Assembly (NCBI GenBank): GCA_963737445.1 | Contig: CAVTSO010000015.1 | Span: 434,001-498,000 of the forward strand | Direction: 5' to 3' | DNA length: 64,000 nucleotides | Source: JAICYJ01 sp963737445 | GTDB lineage: Bacteria; Actinomycetota; Thermoleophilia; Gaiellales; JAICJC01 | Shown here: one piece after another, positions 28,471-36,841 of the stretch | Layout of the letters: each line of letters opens with the position of its first letter | Numbering within the stretch: position 1 is the first letter of the stretch | Position numbers and translations under genes: made by a program | Notes under the pieces: generated by a model | The model's input: only the letters and a program-made list of their open reading frames with translations | Told to the model about the DNA's origin: nothing | Databases searched by the model: none

Positions 28471-31194
28471 TTACCACTCCACCAACTTCCATACCTCCGG
28501 CTGCATCTCGCCGTCTTGGCCGCCGATCTCGGCGAAGATCGCGACCGCCTGCTTCAAGTGCGCCATCGAGGCCTCGACATCACCGCCTCGGTGGAACAGA
28601 TCGGCCAGGTTATTGTGGAGCGCGGCCTCGCCGTGTCGATCACCCTGCTTGGAGCAGAGCCGAAGCGCCCGCTCGGTCAGCTCGATCGCTCTCCCGTCAT
28701 CCCGCTCGCGCGCGCAGGCGAGCGCCAGGTTGTTGAGCGCCGCCACAAGCACGCTGCGGTCGGCCAGCCGCTCGGCCAACTCGACCGCTCGCTCCAGGTG
28801 CGTCCGCTCTCCGGTCAGCATCCCCAGCGTGTTCTCAGCCTGGGCAACCGCCTCTTCGTCCCGGGCCGCCTCACCTAGCGCCAGCGCTCGCTCGGCCAGC
28901 GCCACCGCCTCCTCCCCGGCCCCGCGCCGGTGCGCCACAAGGCTGCGATCGGCCTGCACCCGCGCCGACTCCCCACCCAGCCGAAGCGCCTCGGCCAGGT
29001 GCCGCTCGGCCAACTCGAAATCCCCCCGCCGGCCGTGCACCCGGCCCAGCTTCTGCTCGAGCGCGGCAACATCGCCGTCGGACTCAGCGAGCGCGGCCGC
29101 CGCCTCGTAGGCCGCGATCGCCGCCCGGTACTCCCCCCGCAGCGTGTGCAGATCGCCGATCGCCTCGTGCAGCGCCGCCGGCTCGGCATGCCCCAGCGCC
29201 AGCGCACTCCGATACGCGTCCAGCGCCTCGCTGGACGCGTGCAGCTCGCGCGCGCGATCGGCCGCCTGCCGGAACGCCTCGGCCGCCTCGACGTCCATCC
29301 CCGCCTCCAGCAGATGCCTTGCCACCAGCGCCGCATCCGCCCGCCGCGCCGCCAGCGCCGCAGCCACCCGCCGATGCAACAGCCGCCGCCGGGCCAGGCT
29401 GGTTCGCTCGTAGGCGATCGCCTGCAACTTGTCGTGGGAGAACGCGTAGCCGTCCTCGCCCTCGGCGATGACCCCGCGGCGGGTCAGCTCCTCCAGGCCC
29501 AGAACCGTCTCGTCCTCGCCGCGACCGCTGGCCGCCCGCAGCGTCTCCATGCCGAACGCGCGGCCGATCACCGCCGCCGCCGCCAGCAGCTGCCCGGCCG
29601 TCTCGCCTACCGCGTCCAGCCGCGCCGACAGCAACTCGCGCACGCCGCCTGGCAGCTCGTCCGCCGCCCCCGCTCCTGCCAGCGCGGCCAGGTACTCGAC
29701 CACGAACAGCGGTAGCCCTTCGGTCTCGTCGTACAGCCACTGGGCATGCCGCTCCACGCCGGCCGCCGCCGCCAGCAGTGCCACGTCGTCCCGGTCCAGC
29801 CGGCCCAGCCGCAGCGTCGCCTCGGCCCGGCGCCGAACCAGCGCCAACTCCTCGCCCGCCTCCTCCGGCCGCCAGGCCGCCACGACCAGCAGGGGCCGCC
29901 CGGCGAGCCGCGGAGCCAAGTAGCCAAGTACCGCCAGCGAGGCTGGGTCGGCCGACTGCAGGTCGTCCAGCACCACCGCCCCCGGCACGCCATCCCCGCC
30001 CAGCAGCGCGCCCAGCACCTGCACCAGACCCTCGTGCAGCCGCTGCTGTGCTCCCACGCCGTCGCCGATCGCGACCGACCCTCCGGCCCCGGCCTCCGGC
30101 ACCAGCCGCGCCGCCTCGGCCCGCCAATGCGCGGGTACGTCGCCGAGCCGCGCTTCGCGCCCGTCCTCCATCGCCGCCCGAAGCAGCGACGCAGCCAGTC
30201 CGAACGGCAGCGCCGACTCGCCCTCGTGGGCGCGCACCGCCAGCGCCACCCCGCCCGCGGCGGCGGCCCGCACCAGCAACTCCTCGCCCAGCCGCGTCTT
30301 TCCCACCCCGGCCTCGCCCTCCAGCGCCACGAGTCGCCCGCCGGCGGCACTCGCCCCGAGTTGTGCTTCCAGCACCCCCAGCTCGCGTTCACGCCCGACC
30401 AGCGGTGGCCGCGCGGGACCCGGCGTCACCATGGTGGCCCGCGGCTGCGGCGCCGGCACGGCCACCGCCACCCCTTCGTTGACGGCGTCGTAGAGCTCAC
30501 TCGTCTCGGGCAGTGGCCGCACCCCCAGCTCGCGGTCGAGCACGCGCACGCACTCGCGGTACTGTTTCAGGGCCTCCGCCCGGTGCCCGCTGACCGCGTA
30601 CAGCCGGATCAGCGCCCGGTGCGCCGACTCGTGCAGGGGATCCAGCGCCAGCCGACGCTGGCAGTGTGCGATCGCCTCGCCCGGCCGCCCGGCCGCGGCC
30701 AGCTCGGAGGCCAGCCGGTCGAGCGCGATCTCGAGCTCGCCGCGCAGCCCGGCGGCCGCGTCGCGCTGCCAGTCGTCGAAGCGGGCGCTGTCGCGCAGCC
30801 CAAACCCGGCCAGCAGGTCGCCGCGGTGCAGCGCCACCGCCTCGCGCAGCGGGCCGATCGCGGCCGGTCCCGACGCTGCCGCGGCCACCAGCCGCCGGAA
30901 GCGGTCGACGTCGACCGCGCCGTCCTCGAACTCCAGCCGCACCGCCGAGCGGTCAGCCTCCAGCCAGCGCCCGCCCAGCGCCGCCCGCAGCGTCGACAGT
31001 GTCCGCCGAAGCGCGGCCCGGCCCCGCTCCGGCTCCAGCTCCGGCCACAACAGATCGACCAGCGGATCGCGGCCCTGCGCCCCGTCCAGGCACAGCACAG
31101 CCACCAGCGCCGTGGCCTTGCGCGTGTCCACCGCCAGCGGTGCGCCGTCCACCCGCACCCGCGGCGTCCCCAGCAGTTCGATCACGAGCGCCAT
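28471..31194 (-). CDS. BTAD/AAA/TPR transcriptional regulator (SARP-like)
   Basis: An intact 907-residue regulator. Residues 1-90 form the OmpR/SARP-type DNA-binding domain (IELLGTPRVRVDG, then LVDLLWPELEPERGRAALRR). Residues 95-240 are the bacterial transcriptional activation domain. An ATPase follows, with Walker A GEAGVGKT (293-300) and Walker B VVLDDLQSAD (407-416), and the region from about 640 is TPR repeats. Such proteins activate target genes on binding an unknown signal and ATP. ATG 31194 was chosen because the SARP fold begins there; the frame is open far upstream but into the divergent gene. It is divergent from the sensor-phosphatase operon and is its most likely regulator. Confidence 0.88.
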   Translation of the reverse strand: MALVIELLGTPRVRVDGAPLAVDTRKATALVAVLCLDGAQGRDPLVDLLWPELEPERGRAALRRTLSTLRAALGGRWLEADRSAVRLEFEDGAVDVDRFRRLVAAAASGPAAIGPLREAVALHRGDLLAGFGLRDSARFDDWQRDAAAGLRGELEIALDRLASELAAAGRPGEAIAHCQRRLALDPLHESAHRALIRLYAVSGHRAEALKQYRECVRVLDRELGVRPLPETSELYDAVNEGVAVAVPAPQPRATMVTPGPARPPLVGRERELGVLEAQLGASAAGGRLVALEGEAGVGKTRLGEELLVRAAAAGGVALAVRAHEGESALPFGLAASLLRAAMEDGREARLGDVPAHWRAEAARLVPEAGAGGSVAIGDGVGAQQRLHEGLVQVLGALLGGDGVPGAVVLDDLQSADPASLAVLGYLAPRLAGRPLLVVAAWRPEEAGEELALVRRRAEATLRLGRLDRDDVALLAAAAGVERHAQWLYDETEGLPLFVVEYLAALAGAGAADELPGGVRELLSARLDAVGETAGQLLAAAAVIGRAFGMETLRAASGRGEDETVLGLEELTRRGVIAEGEDGYAFSHDKLQAIAYERTSLARRRLLHRRVAAALAARRADAALVARHLLEAGMDVEAAEAFRQAADRARELHASSEALDAYRSALALGHAEPAALHEAIGDLHTLRGEYRAAIAAYEAAAALAESDGDVAALEQKLGRVHGRRGDFELAERHLAEALRLGGESARVQADRSLVAHRRGAGEEAVALAERALALGEAARDEEAVAQAENTLGMLTGERTHLERAVELAERLADRSVLVAALNNLALACARERDDGRAIELTERALRLCSKQGDRHGEAALHNNLADLFHRGGDVEASMAHLKQAVAIFAEIGGQDGEMQPEVWKLVEW

Positions 31195-31201
31195 TGCGGC
31201 G

Positions 31202-31230
31202 AGTATGCCAGCGCCGCCGTCACGAACCAA
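31202..31230 (-). promoter_or_regulatory. Candidate promoter of the BTAD regulator
   Basis: On the minus strand TTGGTT (31230-31225) and CATACT (31207-31202) are separated by exactly 17 bp. The hexamer ends 7 nt before ATG 31194, so the transcript would be leaderless or nearly so. Confidence 0.45.
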
Positions 31231-31254
31231 GTCTCGCCTCCGGCTTCGTAACGT

Positions 31255-31262
31255 TTCCGGAA
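31255..31262. promoter_or_regulatory. TTCCGGAA palindrome in divergent intergenic region
   Basis: A perfect 8-bp palindrome between the BTAD regulator and the sensor operon, 61 bp upstream of the regulator start and beyond its putative -35 element. It is a possible operator, but short enough to be chance. Confidence 0.25.
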
Positions 31263-31330
31263 CGCTGCGCGGCCACCATCTTGTCAGCACCGCCGCGATG
31301 GCGGATGCTCGCTGAAGCAAGGAGCCGCCC

Positions 31331-31357
31331 GTGCCGACCACCACCCGAGCCCGATGA
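31331..31357 (+). CDS. Putative 8-codon leader ORF coupled to the first sensor gene
   Basis: GTG 31331 follows AAGGAG by 8 nt, the best ribosome binding site in this gap. It opens a frame of eight codons (VPTTTRAR) that stops at TGA 31355-31357. The stop overlaps the ATG of the next gene as ATGA. The 7TM gene itself has no binding site of its own. Either this is a leader peptide giving coupled translation, or GTG 31331 is the real start of the sensor gene and one base is missing in the sequence. Confidence 0.35.
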   Translation: MPTTTRAR

Positions 31358-32598
31358 GCCACCGCACCGCCCGACTCACCGCCTGGGCCGCGTTCGCGCT
31401 GGCCTGCGCGCTGTGGACGGTCGACCTGGTGGTCGCCTACCTCACCCGCGGCCTGGACGTCAACACCAACTGGTCGACCAACTTCGCGGTCGGCATCGCC
31501 TACGGCCTGATGCTGCTGACCTTCCCGATCGCCGGCCTGCTGATCTGCACGCGCCGGCCCGGCTCGCGGATCGGCTGGCTGCTGATGGCGACCGGCCTCA
31601 GCTGGATCCTGAGCGGCGCCACTACGATCGCTGACTACGGCCTGCGCCTGCACCCGGGCTCGATACCGGCGGCGGATTACCTGGCGATTCTGGGCTCGGC
31701 GCTGTGGGTGCCGGCGATCGGTATCTGCGGCACCTACCTATTGCTGCTGTTCCCGGACGGGCGGCTGCCGTCACCGCGCTGGCGGTGGGTGCTGCACCTG
31801 AGCACGTTCGTGATCGTTGGCGGGACGCTGTCGCTGGTGGTCACCCCTGGCCTGATGGGCGACGCCGGCTACCCGCACACGGTCAACCCACTGGGCGTCG
31901 ACGCGCTCGCCGGCGTGCTCGACTACGCCCACGGCATCCTGATGCTGCTGCCGCTGGCGATGCTGCTTTCGGCCGCCAGCGTGGTCGTGCGCTTCCGCCA
32001 CGCAGGGGCTGTCGAGCGCGCCCAGATCACCTGGCTGGCGGCGGCCGCCTCGACGGTCGTCATCATCTACGCGCTGGTATTGCCGATGTCGGTGGCGGTC
32101 GGACCCAGCGGGGTGCCTCCGGGCTGGTTGCAGGCGGCCCAGGCGGTCGCGCTGCTCAGCTTCGGCCTGATCCCCGCCGCCGTGCTGGTGGCGGTGCTGC
32201 GCTACCGGCTCTACGAGATCGACCTGATCATCCGCCGCACCGTCACCTACACGGTGCTGGCGGCCGTGCTCGGCGTCACCTATCTGGCCGGCATTTGGCT
32301 GCTGGGATGGCTGCTTCGCTCGCTGACCGGGGCCTCCGGCGCGCTGGCGGTGACGCTCTCGACGCTGGCCGTATGGGCCGCCTTCCAGCCCTTGCGCGGC
32401 CGGGTGCGGGCGCTGGTTGACCGCCGCTTCTACCGCAGTAGCTACGACGCCGACCGCACGCTGGCCGCGTTCAGCGGTCGGCTGCGCGACCAGCTCGACC
32501 TGGAGGCGCTGGAGCGCGAGATGCTCGACGTCGTCGGCGCCGCCGTCCACCCCGGCCACGCCGAGCTGTGGCTGCGCGATCGCGAGCTGCGGCCATGA
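31354..32598 (+). CDS. Multi-pass sensor-like membrane protein without kinase domain (copy 1)
   Basis: A 414-residue protein with nine or so hydrophobic helices, then the linker ALRYRLYEIDLIIRRTVTYT (shortened here) and VDRRFYRSSYDADRTLAAFS. This N-terminal half is well known from actinobacterial sensor kinases, where GAF and kinase domains follow. Here the protein ends (WLRDRELRP) at the point where the GAF domain would begin. The downstream gene starts in an ATGA overlap and encodes a second copy. The signal sensed is unknown; the protein must act through a separate partner, most likely the phosphatase two genes on. Confidence 0.75.
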   Translation: MSHRTARLTAWAAFALACALWTVDLVVAYLTRGLDVNTNWSTNFAVGIAYGLMLLTFPIAGLLICTRRPGSRIGWLLMATGLSWILSGATTIADYGLRLHPGSIPAADYLAILGSALWVPAIGICGTYLLLLFPDGRLPSPRWRWVLHLSTFVIVGGTLSLVVTPGLMGDAGYPHTVNPLGVDALAGVLDYAHGILMLLPLAMLLSAASVVVRFRHAGAVERAQITWLAAAASTVVIIYALVLPMSVAVGPSGVPPGWLQAAQAVALLSFGLIPAAVLVAVLRYRLYEIDLIIRRTVTYTVLAAVLGVTYLAGIWLLGWLLRSLTGASGALAVTLSTLAVWAAFQPLRGRVRALVDRRFYRSSYDADRTLAAFSGRLRDQLDLEALEREMLDVVGAAVHPGHAELWLRDRELRP

Positions 32599-33791
32599 GG
32601 GCGCCGCGGAGCGCACGCCCGGCCGTGGCCGCACTGGCCTGGTCGGCGACCATGCTGGCGCTGTTCGCGGCCAGCTCGGCGGCGATGTCCGCCTTCGACC
32701 TGGTGGCCGTGCTGGACGGTGTCAGCTTCTCGCTGATGCTGGTGTTCGCGGCCGTGATCGGCCTGCTGATCGCCCGCCACGACCCCGAACAGCCGGTCGG
32801 CTGGATCTTCAGCCTGTGTCCGGCGCTGGTCACCACCTCGATCGGCATGGGCAGCTGGGCGCACTGGGCGGCCGCCGACGCGCACCTGCCGGGCGCCGCC
32901 TGGGGGTTCTGGCTGGCGCTGTGGCCGTGGGCGGTGGGGCTGCTCGGGTTCATGCTGTTGCTGCCGCTGCTGTTTCCGGACGGCCGCCCGCCCAGCCACC
33001 GCTGGCGGTGGCTGCTTCGCGCCGACCTGGCCGTGATCGCGACCATGATCGCGGTGCTGATGGTGCAGCCGGTCACGGTCTCCGACGACGTGGGCGAGAT
33101 CAGCAACCCTCTCGGCGTGTCCGGGGCCGACTCGGTGTGGGTGATCGCGCCGGTGGCGGCAACGGTGGTCGTGCTGATCCTGGTCGGGCTCGCCTCAGCC
33201 GTCGTCCGCTACCGGCGGTCGGCCGGGATCGAGCGGCTGCAGATGCGCGAGGTGCTGTGGGCGGCGGTGCTGACGGTGGTTGGCTTCGTACTGATCTCGG
33301 TGCTGGGCGGGGGCGAGTTCCTCTACAACCTCGACTATCTGCTGATCCCCACCGCCGTCGGCCTGGCCATGCTGCGCTACCGGCTCTACGACGTCGACGT
33401 GATCATCCGCCGCACGCTCACCTACGCGGCGCTGGTGGCGACGCTGGCCGTCATCTACCTGAGCGGCATCGCCCTGATCGGGGGGCTGCTGCGCAACCTG
33501 GCGGGCCAGTCGAACGCGCTGGCGGTGACGCTCTCGACTCTGGCGGTGGCGGCCGCCTTCCAGCCGCTGCGGGAGCGTATCCGGACGATCGTCGACCGTC
33601 GCTTCAACCGCGCCGCCTATGACGGCCGCGCCGCGGTCGACGCCTTCAGCGGCCGCCTGCGCGAGCAGATCGACCTGGACGCGCTATCGCAGGAGCTGCT
33701 GGAGACGGTGTCGAGCACGCTGCAGCCAGCCCAGGCCAGCCTCTGGCTGCGCCCCGTAACGATGCCGGAACGGCTGGACGGTACACCTTGA
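32595..33791 (+). CDS. Multi-pass sensor-like membrane protein without kinase domain (copy 2)
   Basis: About 398 residues, paralogous to the preceding protein: the same helices, MLRYRLYDVDVIIRRTLTY linker, FQPLRERIRTIVDRRFNRAAYDG reduced to its core here, and a cut-off at SLWLRPVTMPERLDG, which is the first strand of a GAF domain. It begins at ATG 32595 in an ATGA overlap. Its stop overlaps a TTGA from which the phosphatase gene could start. Tandem copies suggest a heterodimeric sensor or recent duplication with divergence. Confidence 0.75.
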   Translation: MRAPRSARPAVAALAWSATMLALFAASSAAMSAFDLVAVLDGVSFSLMLVFAAVIGLLIARHDPEQPVGWIFSLCPALVTTSIGMGSWAHWAAADAHLPGAAWGFWLALWPWAVGLLGFMLLLPLLFPDGRPPSHRWRWLLRADLAVIATMIAVLMVQPVTVSDDVGEISNPLGVSGADSVWVIAPVAATVVVLILVGLASAVVRYRRSAGIERLQMREVLWAAVLTVVGFVLISVLGGGEFLYNLDYLLIPTAVGLAMLRYRLYDVDVIIRRTLTYAALVATLAVIYLSGIALIGGLLRNLAGQSNALAVTLSTLAVAAAFQPLRERIRTIVDRRFNRAAYDGRAAVDAFSGRLREQIDLDALSQELLETVSSTLQPAQASLWLRPVTMPERLDGTP

Positions 33792-33793
33792 GC

Positions 33794-35380
33794 ATGAGCA
33801 CGATCACCCACAGCCTGCGCCGCGTGATCTTCCGAAGCGGCGCCCCGCGCGCGGTCGCGGTGGCGGACGACGCGCCGGTCGCCGTCACGCAGCCGCAGCC
33901 GGGCGGGCTCGAGATCGCGCCCAACGATCCCATCATCGGCTACTTCCAGAGCGCCGTCGGCGCCGTCGACATCGACGGCCTCGAGCTCGACTCGCCGGCC
34001 CTGGACGAGCTGCGCGCGGCCGGCGTCAAGCTGGTGGTGCCGCTGGTCACCCAGGGCGAGCTGATCGGCCTGCTCAACCTCGGCCCGCGGCTGTCCGAGC
34101 AGGACTACTCGGGCGAGGACCGGCGGCTCTTGGAGAGCCTGGCCGCGCAGGCGGCGCCAGCGGTGCGGGTCGGACAGCTGGTGCGCGAACAGGAGGCCGA
34201 GGTCCGAAGCCGCGAGCGGCTGGAGCCGAACTGGCGGTCGCTCGCCTGATCCAGCAGAACTTCCTGCCCCGGCAGGTGCCGCAGATGCAGGGCTGGGCGG
34301 TGGCCGCCGACTACCGGCCGGCGCGCGAGGTGGGCGGCGACTTCTACGACTTCATCGATCTGCCCGACGGCCGGCTCGGGATCGTGATCGGCGACGTCAC
34401 CGACAAGGGCGTGCCGGCGGCGCTGGTGATGGCCGCCACGCGCAGCGTGCTGCGCGCCTCCGCCCAGCGCCTGATCGAGCCGAGCGCGGTGCTGGAGCGG
34501 GTGAACGAACACCTCTGCCCGGACATCCCCGAGAACATGTTCGTGACCTGCCTCTACGGCGTGCTGGAGCCGGCCAGCGGCCGGCTGGTGTTCGCCAACG
34601 CCGGCCACAACCTGCCGCTGGTCGCGCTCGACGGCGCCACCAGCGAGCTGCGCGCACGGGGGATGCCGCTGGGCCTGATGCCGGGCATGAGCTACGAGGA
34701 GACGGAGGCGCGGCTGCAGCCGGGAGCGCAGCTGCTGCTCTATTCGGACGGGATCACCGAGGCCCACGATCCGGGCCGCGAGATGTTCGGCGGCCCCCGC
34801 TTGGCCGCCGCCATGGCCGAGGCCGGCGGTGGCGACGGCGGACGCCTGATCAGCACCCTACTGGAGCGGCTGCGCGACTTCACCGCCGCCGCCGCCGAAC
34901 AGGAGGACGACATCACGCTGGTGGCGATCCGGCGGATGCCGGCCGCCGCCGAGCTGGCCGACTTCCGGCTCGAGAGCGCACCCGGCAACGAGCGCGAGGC
35001 GATCGCACGGGTCGAGCTGGCGTTGGCCGGCGAGGGCCTGGAGCAGGCCCGACTGGAGCGGCTGAAGACGGCGGTGGCCGAGGCAACCATGAACGCGATG
35101 GAGCACGGCAACGGCTTCGACCCGGAGCGGCCGGTACGGCTGACGGTGCTGGCCTCGGCGGCCGAGGTGCGCGTCTGCATCAGCGATCACGGCCTCGGTC
35201 AGGGCGACCTGCGAGGCGGCACCGCGGCCCGACCTCGACGCCAAGCTGGCCGGCGAGCAGACGCCGCGCGGCTGGGGCCTGTTCCTGATCCGAAACATGG
35301 TCGACGAGCTGCACGAGCACGGCGACGACGACACCCACACGGTGGAGCTGGTGCTGCACCGAGATGCGAGGAGGCAATGA
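33794..35380 (+). CDS. GAF-PP2C (SpoIIE/RsbU-type) phosphatase fused to HATPase domain, frameshifted
   Basis: Three frames make one protein of about 530 residues. The first part is a GAF domain (LVVPLVTQGELIGLLNLG, QDYSGEDRRLLESLA). A missing base near 34225 shifts to the PP2C phosphatase domain: REVGGDFYDF, IGDVTDKGVPAALVM, FANAGHNLPL, LLLYSDGITEA and QEDDITLVAI, which give the manganese ligands. A GHKL anti-sigma-kinase-type domain follows (AVAEATMNAMEHGNG), then after a shift near 35215 GWGLFLIRNMVDELHEH. It would dephosphorylate STAS proteins and/or bind a sigma factor or phosphorylate STAS, combining RsbU and RsbW roles. The stop overlaps the first STAS start by four bases. TTG 33788 is an alternative start. 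Confidence 0.82.
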
Positions 35381-35733
35381 TGGCAACCACGCTCGAGGCG
35401 CGGGTGCTGCGGGGCGATGGCATCGCCACCATCACCCTGGCCGGCGACGTCGACGGCGGTGCCCGCGAGGCGCTCGACGCCGCCTACACCGAGGCGGCGG
35501 GCGTCGCCACGCTGCTGCTCGACTTCGGCGACGTGGCCTATATCAACTCCACCGGCATCGCCCTGATCGTGGGCCTGCTCGGCCGGGCACGGGCCGACGG
35601 CGTCGCGGTCGCCGCCTGCCGGCTGTCCGACCACTACCGGCAGATCTTCGAGATCACCCGGCTGTCCGACTTCATGTCCATCCACGCCGACGAGCGCAGC
35701 GCTCGCGCGGCCACGCAAGGAGGTGCACGATGA
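35377..35733 (+). CDS. STAS domain anti-anti-sigma factor (copy 1)
   Basis: A 118-residue STAS protein. The phosphorylatable Ser lies in YINSTGIALIVGLLGRA, the motif of SpoIIAA/RsbV proteins; the ending ACRLSDHYRQIFEITRLSDF is also characteristic. It would compete for an anti-sigma kinase when unphosphorylated. The gene overlaps the phosphatase upstream (ATGA) and the next STAS gene downstream (ATGA), so the three are translated together. Start is one of two adjacent ATGs at 35377 and 35380. Confidence 0.85.
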   Translation: MMATTLEARVLRGDGIATITLAGDVDGGAREALDAAYTEAAGVATLLLDFGDVAYINSTGIALIVGLLGRARADGVAVAACRLSDHYRQIFEITRLSDFMSIHADERSARAATQGGAR

Positions 35734-36081
35734 CCGAGACGACCGTATCGATGACGGTGCGCACGCCGTCCGACGCGATCAGCGTGATCGACATCGACGG
35801 CGAGATCACAGCCGCCAGCAGAGCCGGCCCTGATGGACGCCTACGGGCGCGCCAGCGGGGAGCGTACGCGGCGGGTGGTGCTCAACTTCAGCGGCCTCGA
35901 GTACATGAACTCGAGCGGGATCGGTCTGCTGGTGACGCTGCTGGTGCGGGCCAACCGCAACCACCAGCGGCTGCTGGCCTTCGGCCTCACCGACCACTAC
36001 CGCCAGATCTTCGAGCTGACGCGGCTGGACGAGGCGATCGGCATCCACGACGACGAGGCGGCCGCGCTGGCCGCCGCCTGA
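35730..36081 (+). CDS. STAS domain anti-anti-sigma factor (copy 2), frameshifted
   Basis: The frame begins MTETTVSMTVRTPSDAISVI and continues to TAAS, where an extra base near 35820 moves it into PALMDAYGRASGERTRRVVL. Then come the phosphoacceptor motif EYMNSSGIGLLVTLL and FGLTDHYRQIFELTRLDE. Rejoined it has about 116 residues, as does its neighbour. The motif has two Ser in a row, as in many RsbV/RsbS proteins. Two different STAS proteins behind one phosphatase suggest two inputs or two sigma-controlling partners. Confidence 0.8.
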
Positions 36082-36107
36082 CCCACACGTCCTGAGAGGA
36101 GCACACC

Positions 36108-36841
36108 ATGAGCGGTTCACACACCGATGGCGACGCCTGGGCAAAGCCGGTCGAGCGGCTGGCGGTGAACGGGGTCGAGCCCGGCGGCGCGGGCATCAAC
36201 GTGGCAGGCAGGCGGCCGACCTCGCCGGTGCAGGGCTTCGGCCGCATGTGGCAGAAGACCTACCGGGTGCGGCTGGCCGGCAGCGAGGCGACCCCGGCCG
36301 ACGTGATCGCGGTCTGGAAGCGCGACTTCCCCAGCTTCTGGCCGAAGGGCAACCGCTTCTTTGCGCCGCTGGCTGGGATCGCACCGGGCGAGGTGGCGGT
36401 GCTCGACCTGAGCATGCCCGGCCGGATCAGCTCTCGACCGGTGTGCTGGTGATGTACGCCGATGAGGAGTCGTTCACGCTGATGACGCCACAGGGCCACA
36501 TGTTCGCCGGCTGGATCACGTTCAGCGCCTACCCCCAGGACGGGGCCACGGTGGCGCAGACGCAAGTGCTGATGCGCGCCTCCGACCCGCTGTATGAGGT
36601 GGGCATGACCATGGGCGGCCACCGCCAGGAGGATCGCCACTGGGAGCACACGCTGCGCTCGCTGGCCGCGTCGTTCGGGGTGGAGGGCGAGGTCGCTACC
36701 GAGACCGTCTGCGTGGATCGCCGCCGCCAGTGGGGCAACGCCGGCAACGTCTGGCACAACGCCGGCATCCGCTCCGGCATGCACACGGCGGCGGCGCCGG
36801 TCAGGTTCGCCACCCGACCGTTCCGGCGTGGCGGCGGCTGA
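36108..36841 (+). CDS. Conserved protein of unknown function, frameshifted
   Basis: Two frames join near 36425 to give about 243 residues. It starts at ATG 36108 behind AGAGGAG. The sequence has QGFGRMWQKTYRVRL near the N-terminus, ADVIAVWKRDFPSFWPKGN, GEVAVLDLSMPG, and after the shift LSTGVLVMYADEESFTLMTP and GHMFAGWITFSAYPQDG. I know similar proteins in actinobacteria but no function. It is soluble, without a signal. The last 14 bp overlap the start of the FAD-dependent oxidoreductase, so the two may work together. Confidence 0.7.

Noticed and set aside
29746..31251. 501-codon plus-strand frame opposite the BTAD regulator
   Set aside because: Low-complexity Arg/Gln/Pro composition, and the opposite strand encodes a full BTAD-ATPase-TPR protein.
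34200..35400. Programmed ribosomal frameshifting in the PP2C gene
   Set aside because: No slippery heptamer or downstream hairpin was seen at 34225 or 35215, and single-base errors are frequent elsewhere in the window.
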